A stretch of DNA of 64,000 nt from Marinobacter adhaerens HP15 (GTDB lineage: Bacteria > Pseudomonadota > Gammaproteobacteria > Pseudomonadales > Oleiphilaceae). How positions within the stretch are numbered: the first letter of the stretch is position 1; every line of letters begins with the position of its first letter. The notes below the pieces were generated by a model. The model made no database searches, had not been told where the DNA came from, and saw only the letters and a list, made by a program, of their open reading frames with translations. The position numbers were made by a program, and so were the translations under genes. The stretch is taken from NCBI RefSeq assembly GCF_000166295.1, contig NC_017506.1, positions 2,046,001-2,110,000 of the forward strand, given 5' to 3'. Shown here piece by piece: positions 9,931 through 18,267 of this stretch.

Positions 9931-10167
9931 TCAGTTGCCCAGGATTTGCAGAATCATTCGCCGGTTTTCCGCACTTGTCCTTCGGAACCGGCGAAGAAGC
10001 TCCGCTTCTTCCGTGGTCAACTGGACCTTCTCGAGGACTTGTTCCAGCTCGTCCAGCGACTCGAGAAGTTCGTCGCTCTTATCCAAGGCAATACCGGGCA
10101 GCTCAAGTTGCCCATGGTCCTCAGGCTTTTCTGGCTCCCAGTGCTGAATGGGTTGCGCATGCTGCAT
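9931..10167 (-). CDS. Small conserved hypothetical protein
   Basis: The 78-residue acidic, helical product (KSDELLESLDELEQVLEKV) has a basic C-terminal helix (LLRRFRRTSAENRRMILQIL). The ATG at 10167 follows a GAGG ribosome site; an in-frame GTG lies 6 bp further upstream. It is convergent with galU, 16 bp apart. No family was recognised. Codon use and the heptad pattern suggest a real, coiled-coil-like protein. Confidence 0.65.
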   Translation of the reverse strand: MQHAQPIQHWEPEKPEDHGQLELPGIALDKSDELLESLDELEQVLEKVQLTTEEAELLRRFRRTSAENRRMILQILGN

Positions 10168-10308
10168 GGCCACTTACCTCGTCATCCAAGCCGGGATACT
10201 TGTCCCGATAATGCCCTGCGAAGTGAATCAATCCGGAAATGTAACGTACATATAGCTTTGCACACAATCTGCCTATACTGAAGATGGCAACAACCAAACA
10301 GGCTATTT

Positions 10309-11181
10309 ATGGCGGCAAGAACTCTGGATATCGACTCGGCATGGGAGTTGGTGCTTAGCGCAGTTAACCGCAGCAATGTGACACTGCCATTGCCGGGAAC
10401 CGACAAAGAAGCGGTAAAACTGAACGGCCACGGGGCCTGGCATCTGATGCAGCCGGCCACGGGTGAGGCGAAGGATCTGCTCTCGGTATTCCTACCCCTT
10501 TGTCGGCCCGTGCCAGATAACGGTAGCCCCAAAGTTATTGGTCAGTTGGGCCAGAGCCTGGACGGACGCATTGCCACGGTTACCGGTCGCTCCCGATTCA
10601 TCAACGGCGACGATGGAATTACCCATCTGCACCGGATTCGCGCAGTGTCGGATGCGGTTGTTGTCGGGGCCGGAACCGCCACTACAGACAATCCCCGTTT
10701 GACCGTTCGCCGCACCAGTGGCCGCAACCCTGTGCGCGTGGTCATTGACCGTCACCATCGCGTACCAGACAGCCATCACCTGTTCACCGATGGCGAAGCT
10801 CCCACCCTGCGGTTGGTGGCAGGTACTTACGAGAAAGCGAAGAATCCATCGATCGGTTCCGGGGTTACTGAGATTCCCTGTCTCGGGGATGCCGAATCCG
10901 AAGATGCCGTCGATCCGAGAGTGATCCTCGAGGTTCTCGCAGACCTGGGGCTGAAAAAAGTTTTTGTGGAAGGGGGCGGTGTTACCGTTTCGTGCTTCCT
11001 GAACGCTGGCTTGCTGGACCGCCTTCACGTGATGGTCGCACCCATGATCATCGGCAGCGGCAGACCAGCCTTCTCGCTTCCCGAGATCGACTTTCTGGAT
11101 GATGCCTTGCGGCCGCGCGCCCAGCTTATAAACCTCGGCAGCGACATGCTGTTCGACCTCGACTTTACCCGTGATGTGTAG
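10309..11181 (+). CDS. RibD C-terminal-type (DHFR-fold) reductase
   Basis: The 290-residue product has an unassigned N-terminal segment of about 75 residues, then a RibD_C reductase domain: IGQLGQSLDGRIAT, GDDGITHLHRIRAVSDAVVVG, and C-terminal KKVFVEGGGVTVSCFL. These match the NADPH-dependent pyrimidine reductase of riboflavin synthesis. The deaminase half of RibD is absent, so it is unlikely to be the housekeeping enzyme. It converges on a minus-strand operon (3' ends overlap by 17 bp) encoding PTPS-like, dehydrogenase and glycosyltransferase proteins. Reduction of a pterin or pyrimidine intermediate there is an inference. Confidence 0.8.
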   Translation: MAARTLDIDSAWELVLSAVNRSNVTLPLPGTDKEAVKLNGHGAWHLMQPATGEAKDLLSVFLPLCRPVPDNGSPKVIGQLGQSLDGRIATVTGRSRFINGDDGITHLHRIRAVSDAVVVGAGTATTDNPRLTVRRTSGRNPVRVVIDRHHRVPDSHHLFTDGEAPTLRLVAGTYEKAKNPSIGSGVTEIPCLGDAESEDAVDPRVILEVLADLGLKKVFVEGGGVTVSCFLNAGLLDRLHVMVAPMIIGSGRPAFSLPEIDFLDDALRPRAQLINLGSDMLFDLDFTRDV

Positions 11182-12088
11182 GTCGAAAAAAAGCAGCCCC
11201 TGGTAAACTGGACACCAAAACCAACGCTCCGTACCCGACGCTCAGCGCCACGCCCTGCTCCGCGGGCAATCCCGCCATCGGCCACAGCAAGGCTGCCGCG
11301 CCCTCGCGGATGCCCCAACCGGCAACTGTCAGTGGTACCACCATGCTCAGCAACAGGATACTGCCCAGACTGACAATGATGGCCGCCGACTCTGTACTTT
11401 CGATATAACCTGCGCCCCAGGCCAGGCAGAGAAACACCCCGAGATAGCTTGCCAACACCAGTAAAGATGAGCCAATCTGAACCGGCAACACCGTTCGGTT
11501 AAGCAAAGACTCGTAAAGATCCCGCCTGAGCCGCTGAAGATAAGCCGCCAGCCCGGTTTTGAGGGCCAGCCAGAGTGCAAGAAACACCCCAATAACGCCG
11601 GCGCCCAGCAAGAGCCCGCCATTCCATTGACCAGCCGCTACCCGTCCGGATCCAAGCAACCAGATACCCGATATGACGACTACGAGCGCCAAAACCAATT
11701 GGCCCGAAAGTCGCTCGATTGCCACCCCGTGCACAGCGGAGAGGCGCTCTCCGGCGCCGCTGCCATGTCGCCAGGCCCGGTTTACGTCGCCGAGCACACC
11801 TCCCGGCAACACCTGGTTCAGAAACGTCGCCAGATAGTACTCCCGCACCGCTACTCCATAGGCCAGGGGCAGCCCGAGCCGTTCGACGGTGTAACGCCAT
11901 CGCCAGGCAGACAATGCCACCTGAAAGACCGTAAGTGCCAGTGCGGGAACCAGGACATAGGGAGAAAAGCGGGCAAGCTCCTGCCAGAGCTCACCCGAAT
12001 CAATCGAGCGGATCACGAATCCGATAACCAGAACCGTGAATAACCAACGGGCCGCCAGCCTCACCTGCCGTTGACGCAGTTCGGTCAA
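11165..12088 (-). CDS. Flippase-like integral membrane protein (UPF0104/YbhN family)
   Basis: The 307-residue protein has about eight hydrophobic segments and the motifs ALSAWRWRYTVERLGL and FLNQVLPGGVLGDVNRAW, typical of the lysylphosphatidylglycerol-synthase transmembrane/UPF0104 family. Members are thought to move lipid-linked or polar compounds across the inner membrane. The TTG start overlaps the stop of the glycosyltransferase gene by 4 bp (TTGA), so the two are coupled. It may flip or export the glycosylated product (inference). Confidence 0.8.
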   Translation of the reverse strand: MTELRQRQVRLAARWLFTVLVIGFVIRSIDSGELWQELARFSPYVLVPALALTVFQVALSAWRWRYTVERLGLPLAYGVAVREYYLATFLNQVLPGGVLGDVNRAWRHGSGAGERLSAVHGVAIERLSGQLVLALVVVISGIWLLGSGRVAAGQWNGGLLLGAGVIGVFLALWLALKTGLAAYLQRLRRDLYESLLNRTVLPVQIGSSLLVLASYLGVFLCLAWGAGYIESTESAAIIVSLGSILLLSMVVPLTVAGWGIREGAAALLWPMAGLPAEQGVALSVGYGALVLVSSLPGAAFFRPTHHG

Positions 12089-14025
12089 GGCAATGCCTCG
12101 GGTGGCAGTGCCAGCAGATCCAGATGTCTCACAACAATCTTAAGATCCCCTTTGGATAACTGCTGATTGCGTGTCTCCAGCCAGCGTGACAATCGGTCCG
12201 CCTCGTGAGGTGACTGCTCAATGGCCGCGTCGATCCAGCCCTGCATCAGCATTTTGGCCAAGGCGTGATCCGCGCCATCCAGTATCCAGGGGGATTCCGC
12301 CAGTTCAACCCGGTAACCTTCGGCAACCAGCAGGCCTTGCAAGACAGTGCTGGCCTCCGGCCCGAGCGCGGCACCAATTCCCTTGTCGCCGTGCTGGTGC
12401 CGATTTACCAATGTCTTCACCAGCTCATCATCAGGATGCTCGGGAGACAGCTCAAAGTGACCGGCATAGCTCAACACAATGAGCATCGCGGACTTCCTTC
12501 CTGCGGCTGCGAGGGCTAACGCATCCAGCCATGGCTCGGAAACCAGATCAATCAGTGCTGACGCTGTTATCAGGTCCGCCTCCCGGGGCAGTTGTTGCTC
12601 CATGTTTTCCGACGTCAGCTGAACCGGGCGGGTTTCAAACGGCACATCCAGGCAGTCCACACGCTGTCCGGCCTCCCGCAATAGTGCAGAATCCTGATCC
12701 AGTGCCAGCCAGGTTTGAGGCACCTGCAGCGCAGGCACCAGGAAAAGCGCGTTCGAGCCACGGCCTGTGCCAATGTCGACAATTCGCATCGGGTAGTGGC
12801 TCTCCGGTGACAAGCCATCATAACGATTCAGCAACCACTGATTGAGCTGATCGGTCAGCCCTTGTGAGCGAGCCCGGTGATCCGCTGCTTCCCGGGCTGC
12901 CAGCCATGTGCTCTCGAATTCCGAATGCTGGTGCAGATGCGTGGAAAGGCCACTGAAGTAGTGCAGCGCTTCTAGGACATCTTTGCCGGTATCCCCCCAT
13001 GAGCGGATTCGGCGGGATTCCCTTGCGGCAAGTTTACGGGCGTGCTCAAGCTGTTCCGGATGTTCCAGCCAGTTCCTGAGGCGCGCCTCAAGGGCCCTGA
13101 CATCGCCCGCACAATACTGAACCACACCAGGCCTGGCGGAGTTGTTGGCAAGGGCGCCGCCATCGGAGGAAATAACGGGTAGCCCTTCCGCCAGCGCCTC
13201 ATCAATCACCATGCCATAGCCCTCGTACAGGGAGGGTAGTACAAAGAGATCCGCCTTGCGGTAGAGCTCGGCCAGCCCGGCTTCTTCGACTTCCCCTGCC
13301 AGCGCAATCCTGTCTTCAAGGCCCGCTTCTGCAATCGCCCGGCGAACCTGCTGGCTATATTCCGGATCACGACTGTCAGATCCTGCCAACGTGCATTGCC
13401 ACGACACGCCCTTCAGGTTTTCCAGCGCCTCCACCAATTGATGCTGGGCCTTTCGGGGTGAAAGATGAGCAACGCACAGAATGTGCGGGGTACCGGTTTG
13501 CGACGACTGATCACAGCCTATGGGGTTCGCGGCTCGGGTGACGCCCGGCTCGGCAACCCTGATCATCTCAGCCGGCACCTCATAATCCGCCAGGCGAGCG
13601 GCGGTGTGTTGGCTGGTGGTGATCACCCCGTTTACAAATCCAAGCGCCCGCGTTTCTGAATCAAAAAACCACTGTCTATTAGCTTCACTGATCCCCGTTT
13701 CATCAGCCAGGGGGTGGTGTACCAGCGCGATCAGATTGAGGCGTGGGGAATGCTTTTCAACAATCTCCGGCAGCCCCCCCATGGCAAGACCATCAAGTAC
13801 CACAGAGGCGCCATCAGGCAGACTCGCGAGCTTCTTATCCATCCCATTACGGGCAACCCTGTCCGGGCGTGGAAACTGCCCGGGCAACCCACTGACCCGG
13901 GCTCTGCAACCGGCGTCGCCCAGGGCTTCCACGAGCTTGCGGACATACCGGTAGCCGCCCGTGTTCTGTTCCGGATCACCCGGAACAATAAACTCCAGGA
14001 AGCCCGGTTTGTCAGATTCCGGCAT
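12085..14025 (-). CDS. Glycosyltransferase (GT4)-methyltransferase fusion
   Basis: The product is 646 residues from the ATG at 14025. Its first half is a GT-B glycosyltransferase of family 4, with HILCVAHLSPRKAQHQLVEAL and the donor-site E-x7-E in SLYEGYGMVIDEALAEGLP. The second half is a class I SAM methyltransferase with motif I VDIGTGRGSN and LALDQDSALL. One chain would thus add a sugar and a methyl group. It overlaps the PTPS-like gene by 14 bp and the flippase by 4 bp, so all are one operon. Sugar donor and acceptor cannot be read from sequence. Confidence 0.85.
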   Translation of the reverse strand: MPESDKPGFLEFIVPGDPEQNTGGYRYVRKLVEALGDAGCRARVSGLPGQFPRPDRVARNGMDKKLASLPDGASVVLDGLAMGGLPEIVEKHSPRLNLIALVHHPLADETGISEANRQWFFDSETRALGFVNGVITTSQHTAARLADYEVPAEMIRVAEPGVTRAANPIGCDQSSQTGTPHILCVAHLSPRKAQHQLVEALENLKGVSWQCTLAGSDSRDPEYSQQVRRAIAEAGLEDRIALAGEVEEAGLAELYRKADLFVLPSLYEGYGMVIDEALAEGLPVISSDGGALANNSARPGVVQYCAGDVRALEARLRNWLEHPEQLEHARKLAARESRRIRSWGDTGKDVLEALHYFSGLSTHLHQHSEFESTWLAAREAADHRARSQGLTDQLNQWLLNRYDGLSPESHYPMRIVDIGTGRGSNALFLVPALQVPQTWLALDQDSALLREAGQRVDCLDVPFETRPVQLTSENMEQQLPREADLITASALIDLVSEPWLDALALAAAGRKSAMLIVLSYAGHFELSPEHPDDELVKTLVNRHQHGDKGIGAALGPEASTVLQGLLVAEGYRVELAESPWILDGADHALAKMLMQGWIDAAIEQSPHEADRLSRWLETRNQQLSKGDLKIVVRHLDLLALPPEALP

Positions 14026-14410
14026 GGTAGCTTGCCCAGGCAATGTGGGATTCCGAGAGGGTGACTTTCAGGCTGACAATCCCTTCTCCTGTCTCGCCGA
14101 GACGGCCACCGTGAATGGCTGCCGCCATACGATCGAAAACCAGTTTGGCCATGAATTCGGTGGTGGTATTCCTGCCACGCAGTTCCGGCAGCTCGTCCAG
14201 GTTCTGCATATTGAATTCGGAGAGAATGCTTTTGAGGATCTCGGAAGCCAGGCCTATGTCGACGACCAGGTCGTCCTTATCCAGTTGGTGACGCTCAAAG
14301 GTCACGTCGACCACATAGGTGGCACCATGAACCTTCTGTGCAGGACCAAAGATCTCTCCGTTGAAGCTGTGGGCAATCATCATGTGGTCCCGGACCGTCA
14401 AACCGAACAT
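14012..14410 (-). CDS. PTPS/QueD-like tunnelling-fold protein with altered active site
   Basis: The 132-residue product is a T-fold pterin/purine-binding protein: AHSFNGEIFGPAQKVHGATY near the N-terminus, RNTTTEFMAKLVFDRM mid-chain, and a glutamate near the C-terminus in LSES. Canonical PTPS/QueD has three zinc histidines and a catalytic cysteine. Here His14 and His28 remain, the H-G-H pair is HGA (Ala30), and no cysteine is present. The usual reaction is therefore doubtful. The ATG at 14410 follows AAGGAGAG. It is flanked by the dehydrogenase and the glycosyltransferase. Confidence 0.85.
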   Translation of the reverse strand: MFGLTVRDHMMIAHSFNGEIFGPAQKVHGATYVVDVTFERHQLDKDDLVVDIGLASEILKSILSEFNMQNLDELPELRGRNTTTEFMAKLVFDRMAAAIHGGRLGETGEGIVSLKVTLSESHIAWASYHAGI

Positions 14411-14440
14411 AGTCTCTCCTTAGCAGGCAATTTTGGATTT

Positions 14441-15448
14441 TCAGTAAACAACGCGATGGCACAGAGTATCCCGGCCATCAATCAGAATTCGCGCCATGGA
14501 TTTTGGTAGATCATCAAACTTGCACTCGCCGGTTATCAGCACATCCAGCGCATCGTCCTGGAGCAATTCCAATGCAAGCGCCAGGCGTTTGCGATAGTCC
14601 CACCGTGGGACTCGAGATGGCACTATCTGGCCCACCTGGCTGGATTTCAGGGTCAGACGCCGCGGATGGAAGGCGGCCCCCAACGGTGCAGATACCAGCT
14701 GATCCCCGTACCAGCTCATTTCCACAATGGTCGCCTCCTGCCCTGCCAGCCCAAGAGCGGTCTCCAGGCCCGAGGGGTGGCCACTGGCATGGATAACAAG
14801 GTCGTGATCATCAGGGGCCGACTCACTGCTGAAGGTCAAACCGAGCTGTTCGGCAACGGCCTGTCTCTCTGGATTCGTATCGATCGCGGTGACACGGGCT
14901 CCCGGGATACGACTCGCCAGCCAGGCGACGAGCAGGCCAACAACGCCAAGACCAACCACCGCAATGCGGTCACCGACTGCTGGCGCTCCATCCCAGAGGC
15001 CGTTTACAGCGGTCTCCATGTTGGCGGCAAGTATTGCTCGCTCGGCGGGCAAGTCTTTGGGCAAAGGCGTCAACGCCGACGCCGGCACCCGGTAGCAATT
15101 CTGATGCGGATAAAGGCAGAACACCGTTTGGCCCACTAACTCTGCAGGCCCTTCCACTACTTTGCCGACGCTGGCGTAGCCGTACTTTACTGGCCAGGGA
15201 AAATCTCCCTCCTGAAACGGCGCCCGCATGGCTGCGTATTCGCTCTTTGGTACCCGGCCATGGAAAACCAGTGATTCCGTGCCCCGACTGATACCCGAAT
15301 ACAGCGCCTGAACCGTAACCGATTCGTCCTTCTGCTCGTCATCAGAGGTAACCAGTGGCGTTTCCAGAATCTCGCCCTTGCCGGCGCCGGTTACCCACCA
15401 GGCTCGTGCCATCGATTCGGTGTTCGGCTCATCAGGGTCGCGATGCAA
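14441..15448 (-). CDS. BchC-like medium-chain dehydrogenase
   Basis: The 335-residue MDR-family protein has SGISRGTESLVFHG (residues 51-64) in place of the zinc-binding cysteine segment of classic alcohol dehydrogenases, as in BchC-type enzymes. KYGYASVGKVVEGP and the Rossmann motif VGLGVVGLLVAW follow. The TTG at 15448 is preferred because AAGGAG lies 6 bp upstream; an in-frame ATG 36 bp later has a weaker site. First gene of the minus-strand operon leading to the PTPS-like protein, it probably oxidises or reduces an alcohol on the pathway intermediate. Confidence 0.85.
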   Translation of the reverse strand: MHRDPDEPNTESMARAWWVTGAGKGEILETPLVTSDDEQKDESVTVQALYSGISRGTESLVFHGRVPKSEYAAMRAPFQEGDFPWPVKYGYASVGKVVEGPAELVGQTVFCLYPHQNCYRVPASALTPLPKDLPAERAILAANMETAVNGLWDGAPAVGDRIAVVGLGVVGLLVAWLASRIPGARVTAIDTNPERQAVAEQLGLTFSSESAPDDHDLVIHASGHPSGLETALGLAGQEATIVEMSWYGDQLVSAPLGAAFHPRRLTLKSSQVGQIVPSRVPRWDYRKRLALALELLQDDALDVLITGECKFDDLPKSMARILIDGRDTLCHRVVY

Positions 15449-15624
15449 AAGGATCTCCTTTTTAGCAGTTTTTCAAACGTGCTGGTCGTCGCCCTGCACG
15501 GGCTGAACCTTCAGGTCTGAACACGGTCTATGCTCGTAAGCATGTTCAGTTATACCAACTATAGTCAGTGTACAGCGCATCCGAGGTCTTTGATGCCTGC
15601 AATCCTATACGCTGGAGTTCATTG

Positions 15625-16359
15625 ATGGATTCTAACGGCCATTCAGCTTCGCAAAGGATGCCACTTGCCCTGGATCTCGTCTGGGGCTTTGGGCTTGTCG
15701 CCCTGTTCTGCGCAGCCACCGGCTGGTTAACCCAGCCCCCCGTCCTTTTCTACTTCTTGGCAGCGGCGCTTTACCTGGCCGCTTGTGCCCTGATCATCCG
15801 GTTCTGGCCCGAAACCCGGGATTTCGGATGGGCAAACCGGGCGACGCTGCTGAGAGGCAGTCTGGTGATAGTCCTGGTGGCTCTGGCCCCCTTTGCCGAC
15901 CACCTCACTGACAGCCTCTGGCTCTACGGCTGGATGGCATTGCTGGCGCTGATTCTGGATGGCGTAGACGGAAAAGTCGCCAGGGCCACCGGCTCCCAGA
16001 GCGAATTTGGCGCCCGCTTCGACATGGAACTGGATGCCCTGTTTATTCTCGGCCTCAGCGTGGCTGTCCTGGCATTGGGCAAGGCTGGTCCCTGGGTTTT
16101 GGCCCTGGGCCTCATTCGCTATGCCTTCGTTGTCGCGACTCACTTCCTGGACTGGCTGAATGCCCAACTGCCGGAGAGCTTCAGACGCAAGACGGTTTGC
16201 GTTTGGCAGATCGTTACCCTGCTGGTGGCCGTTTTGCCGCCGGTCAATGCGCTATTCGCCAGTATCACGCTTGCAACTGCCCTCGCACTGCTTGTGTGGT
16301 CGTTTTTCCTGGATATTCACTGGCTTTATCAGAGGAGACATCACCATGATGTTCATTAA
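15625..16359 (+). CDS. CDP-alcohol phosphatidyltransferase family membrane enzyme
   Basis: The 244-residue multi-pass protein has the complete family signature D-x2-D-G-x2-A-R-x8-G-x3-D-x3-D, read as DGVDGKVARATG...G...D...D. The family swaps CMP on a CDP-alcohol for another alcohol, making phospholipid-like bonds. The ATG at 15625 follows CTGGAG; an upstream in-frame GTG lacks a site. It is divergent from the dehydrogenase operon across about 175 bp and may share regulation. Its alcohol acceptor is unknown; membrane attachment of the neighbouring pathway's product is a guess. Confidence 0.88.
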   Translation: MDSNGHSASQRMPLALDLVWGFGLVALFCAATGWLTQPPVLFYFLAAALYLAACALIIRFWPETRDFGWANRATLLRGSLVIVLVALAPFADHLTDSLWLYGWMALLALILDGVDGKVARATGSQSEFGARFDMELDALFILGLSVAVLALGKAGPWVLALGLIRYAFVVATHFLDWLNAQLPESFRRKTVCVWQIVTLLVAVLPPVNALFASITLATALALLVWSFFLDIHWLYQRRHHHDVH

Positions 16360-16963
16360 ACGGAAAACCCTTACCCGTTCTGCCATTGCCCTGCCTGCTG
16401 CTCTCGCACTGAGCCCGGCAGCCATGGCCGAGCCGAGTAACTTTGTTGTCGACGACGAACACTTTTCAATGTTCTTCGAAATCATGCACATCGGCTACGC
16501 CCCGGTAATGGGGATGTTCCGCGAAGTAGAGGGACAATTCGTTTACGACGAGGAAGCCAGGGAGCTCGAATCTGGTCAGCTGGTGTTCCAGAGCGACAGT
16601 GTGTACACCAACCACAAGAAGCGTGACGAACACGTTCGCAACGAGGATTTCCTCGACGCCGACGAGTATCCTGAGATTACCTTTACTATTACCGACTTCG
16701 AAACGACTGGCGAGAACACGGGCAAAGTAACCGGCGATCTGGAGTTACTCGGCCAGACACGGCCCGTGGTGCTGGATGTGACCCTCAACAAAGCAGACGT
16801 TTACCCCTTTGGTCATGAGGAATACACACTGGGCATCAGCGCTTCCACCACCCTGAAACGCAGTGAATGGGGCATGACATACGGCCTTGATGGCGCGATG
16901 GTCGGTGATGAAGTGAAATTGCACTTTGGCTTCGAGGCCATTCGGGAATCCGGCATGTTCTGA
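16346..16963 (+). CDS. yceI: YceI-family periplasmic lipocalin-like protein
   Basis: The 205-residue product has a Sec signal ending near AAMAEP (about residue 30), then the YceI barrel: FEIMHIGYAPVMGMFREVEG, NHKKRDEHVRNEDFLDADEYPEITF and SEWGMTYGLDGAMVGDEVKL. YceI proteins bind isoprenoid or other amphiphilic molecules in the periplasm. The ATG at 16346 follows AGAGGAG and overlaps the previous gene by 14 bp, so it is probably co-transcribed with it. A longer upstream in-frame reading lacks a signal peptide and was not used. Confidence 0.92.
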   Translation: MMFIKRKTLTRSAIALPAALALSPAAMAEPSNFVVDDEHFSMFFEIMHIGYAPVMGMFREVEGQFVYDEEARELESGQLVFQSDSVYTNHKKRDEHVRNEDFLDADEYPEITFTITDFETTGENTGKVTGDLELLGQTRPVVLDVTLNKADVYPFGHEEYTLGISASTTLKRSEWGMTYGLDGAMVGDEVKLHFGFEAIRESGMF

Positions 16964-17094
16964 TCACCGGCTGATCGGAATGTGAACCGCCGCACAACGC
17001 GGACACATTCTGTTACACATAGAGTCCGGATTTTGGGGTGCGGCGGAAATCCCGTTATCTTTAGAGTTACAACAATAATCAAGGGAACTGCCGC

Positions 17095-18165
17095 ATGCCG
17101 GGCAAGGTCGCTCTTCTTCTGACACTGGTAACGGCTGGCGTGGTTGGCGCGGGGTATCTGCTCTCCGCTGACAACCACACAGATTTCAGCTGGTTTTCGA
17201 AGGTGGTCGACTCGGCCGAGACGGCGCCTGTCCAAAGCGCAGGCCTGGCAAGGCAGTCTTCTACCGATCCCTCGGCTGAGCCGGAACCACCCTCGGATAA
17301 CGCCCTCGGGTTCATGCTGGCCAGCGTTGCCGATCAATACGCTGAAACTACCCGATACCCTCCCTGGTCCATACCTCTCTCCCCGGAACAGGCGAACGCC
17401 TACCGTGGCAATCACTACGAGCCGGTCAGTCTGCCCCTCGAAGGTGACGGGCAGTTCACCGTAACGCTGGAGAAATACCGGTTTACTGCAGGGGAACAAA
17501 TTCTTGTTGCAGCGGCTATCCGGGGCTCTCAGGTGGTCGGTCGCTCGCTGTCTGCAACGCTGGAGAGGCCGGAAAGCCGGGATGCCATCGCTGGCACCAC
17601 CTTGGAAGAGGCGGGTTCCCCGGGTTACTTCGAGGGCGTTCTGTCCGCCGACGAATCACCGGGTGAATATCGGCTGATCGTTGAGACCCGGCTTGATGGC
17701 AAACCAGTCCGCCATGTCTCAACACTGGCCATTGAACCTTACCTGGGCGAATTCGAGGGGCTTGGCGATGCCCGTATCCAGGGTAACAATCTGATAATTC
17801 CCGTTCGTTTCTCGCCGGAAGACCCCGGCTACTACGCACTTTCGGCCCAGCTGTTTGTTGGCCAACGCCCGGTTGCTCAACTGCAGATGGAGAAAAGGCT
17901 GGACAGCACGTCGAACACGATCAATCTCAAGGCACACGGCACGGTAGTTGGCCAATCAGACGATGGACGGCCAGCTACAGCTGAAAACCTGCAGATTCGG
18001 CAGCTTCCCGCCCGGCCAGGTGACCGGACTAATTACGCTTTCGGCCCCGACGAGGGCTACGCTTTCACACCACCGGATCTCGGCAGTCTTACCGATACAC
18101 CGGCGGTGAATCCCGAATCAGAACAACGCGCGGCTCTGCTACGGCAGCTTGCCGACAAGTTCTGA
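17095..18165 (+). CDS. Exported hypothetical protein (beta-rich, DUF4785-like)
   Basis: The 356-residue product has an N-terminal hydrophobic segment (VALLLTLVTAGVVGAGYLL), a Ser/Pro-rich linker (residues 45-75), then beta-rich sequence with repeated short strands and a Tyr/Phe-rich end. It sits 102 bp before a secreted lipase on the same strand, suggesting a secretion- or envelope-related role. The DUF4785 resemblance is by general look and is not firm. No catalytic motif was seen. Confidence 0.75.
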   Translation: MPGKVALLLTLVTAGVVGAGYLLSADNHTDFSWFSKVVDSAETAPVQSAGLARQSSTDPSAEPEPPSDNALGFMLASVADQYAETTRYPPWSIPLSPEQANAYRGNHYEPVSLPLEGDGQFTVTLEKYRFTAGEQILVAAAIRGSQVVGRSLSATLERPESRDAIAGTTLEEAGSPGYFEGVLSADESPGEYRLIVETRLDGKPVRHVSTLAIEPYLGEFEGLGDARIQGNNLIIPVRFSPEDPGYYALSAQLFVGQRPVAQLQMEKRLDSTSNTINLKAHGTVVGQSDDGRPATAENLQIRQLPARPGDRTNYAFGPDEGYAFTPPDLGSLTDTPAVNPESEQRAALLRQLADKF

Positions 18166-18267
18166 TGGCAGGGCGCAGGCTCTGCACCGGCTAACGCCGG
18201 GCTGTACCGCTACAAGTGGCGGATAAACGTCTTGTGACAACAATAAAGCAGCAAAGACGGAGCAACT

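Noticed and set aside
16160..16345. Upstream extension of the yceI frame
   Set aside because: The signal peptide begins at 16346, with a ribosome site; the extension lies in the wrong frame of the CDP-alcohol transferase gene.
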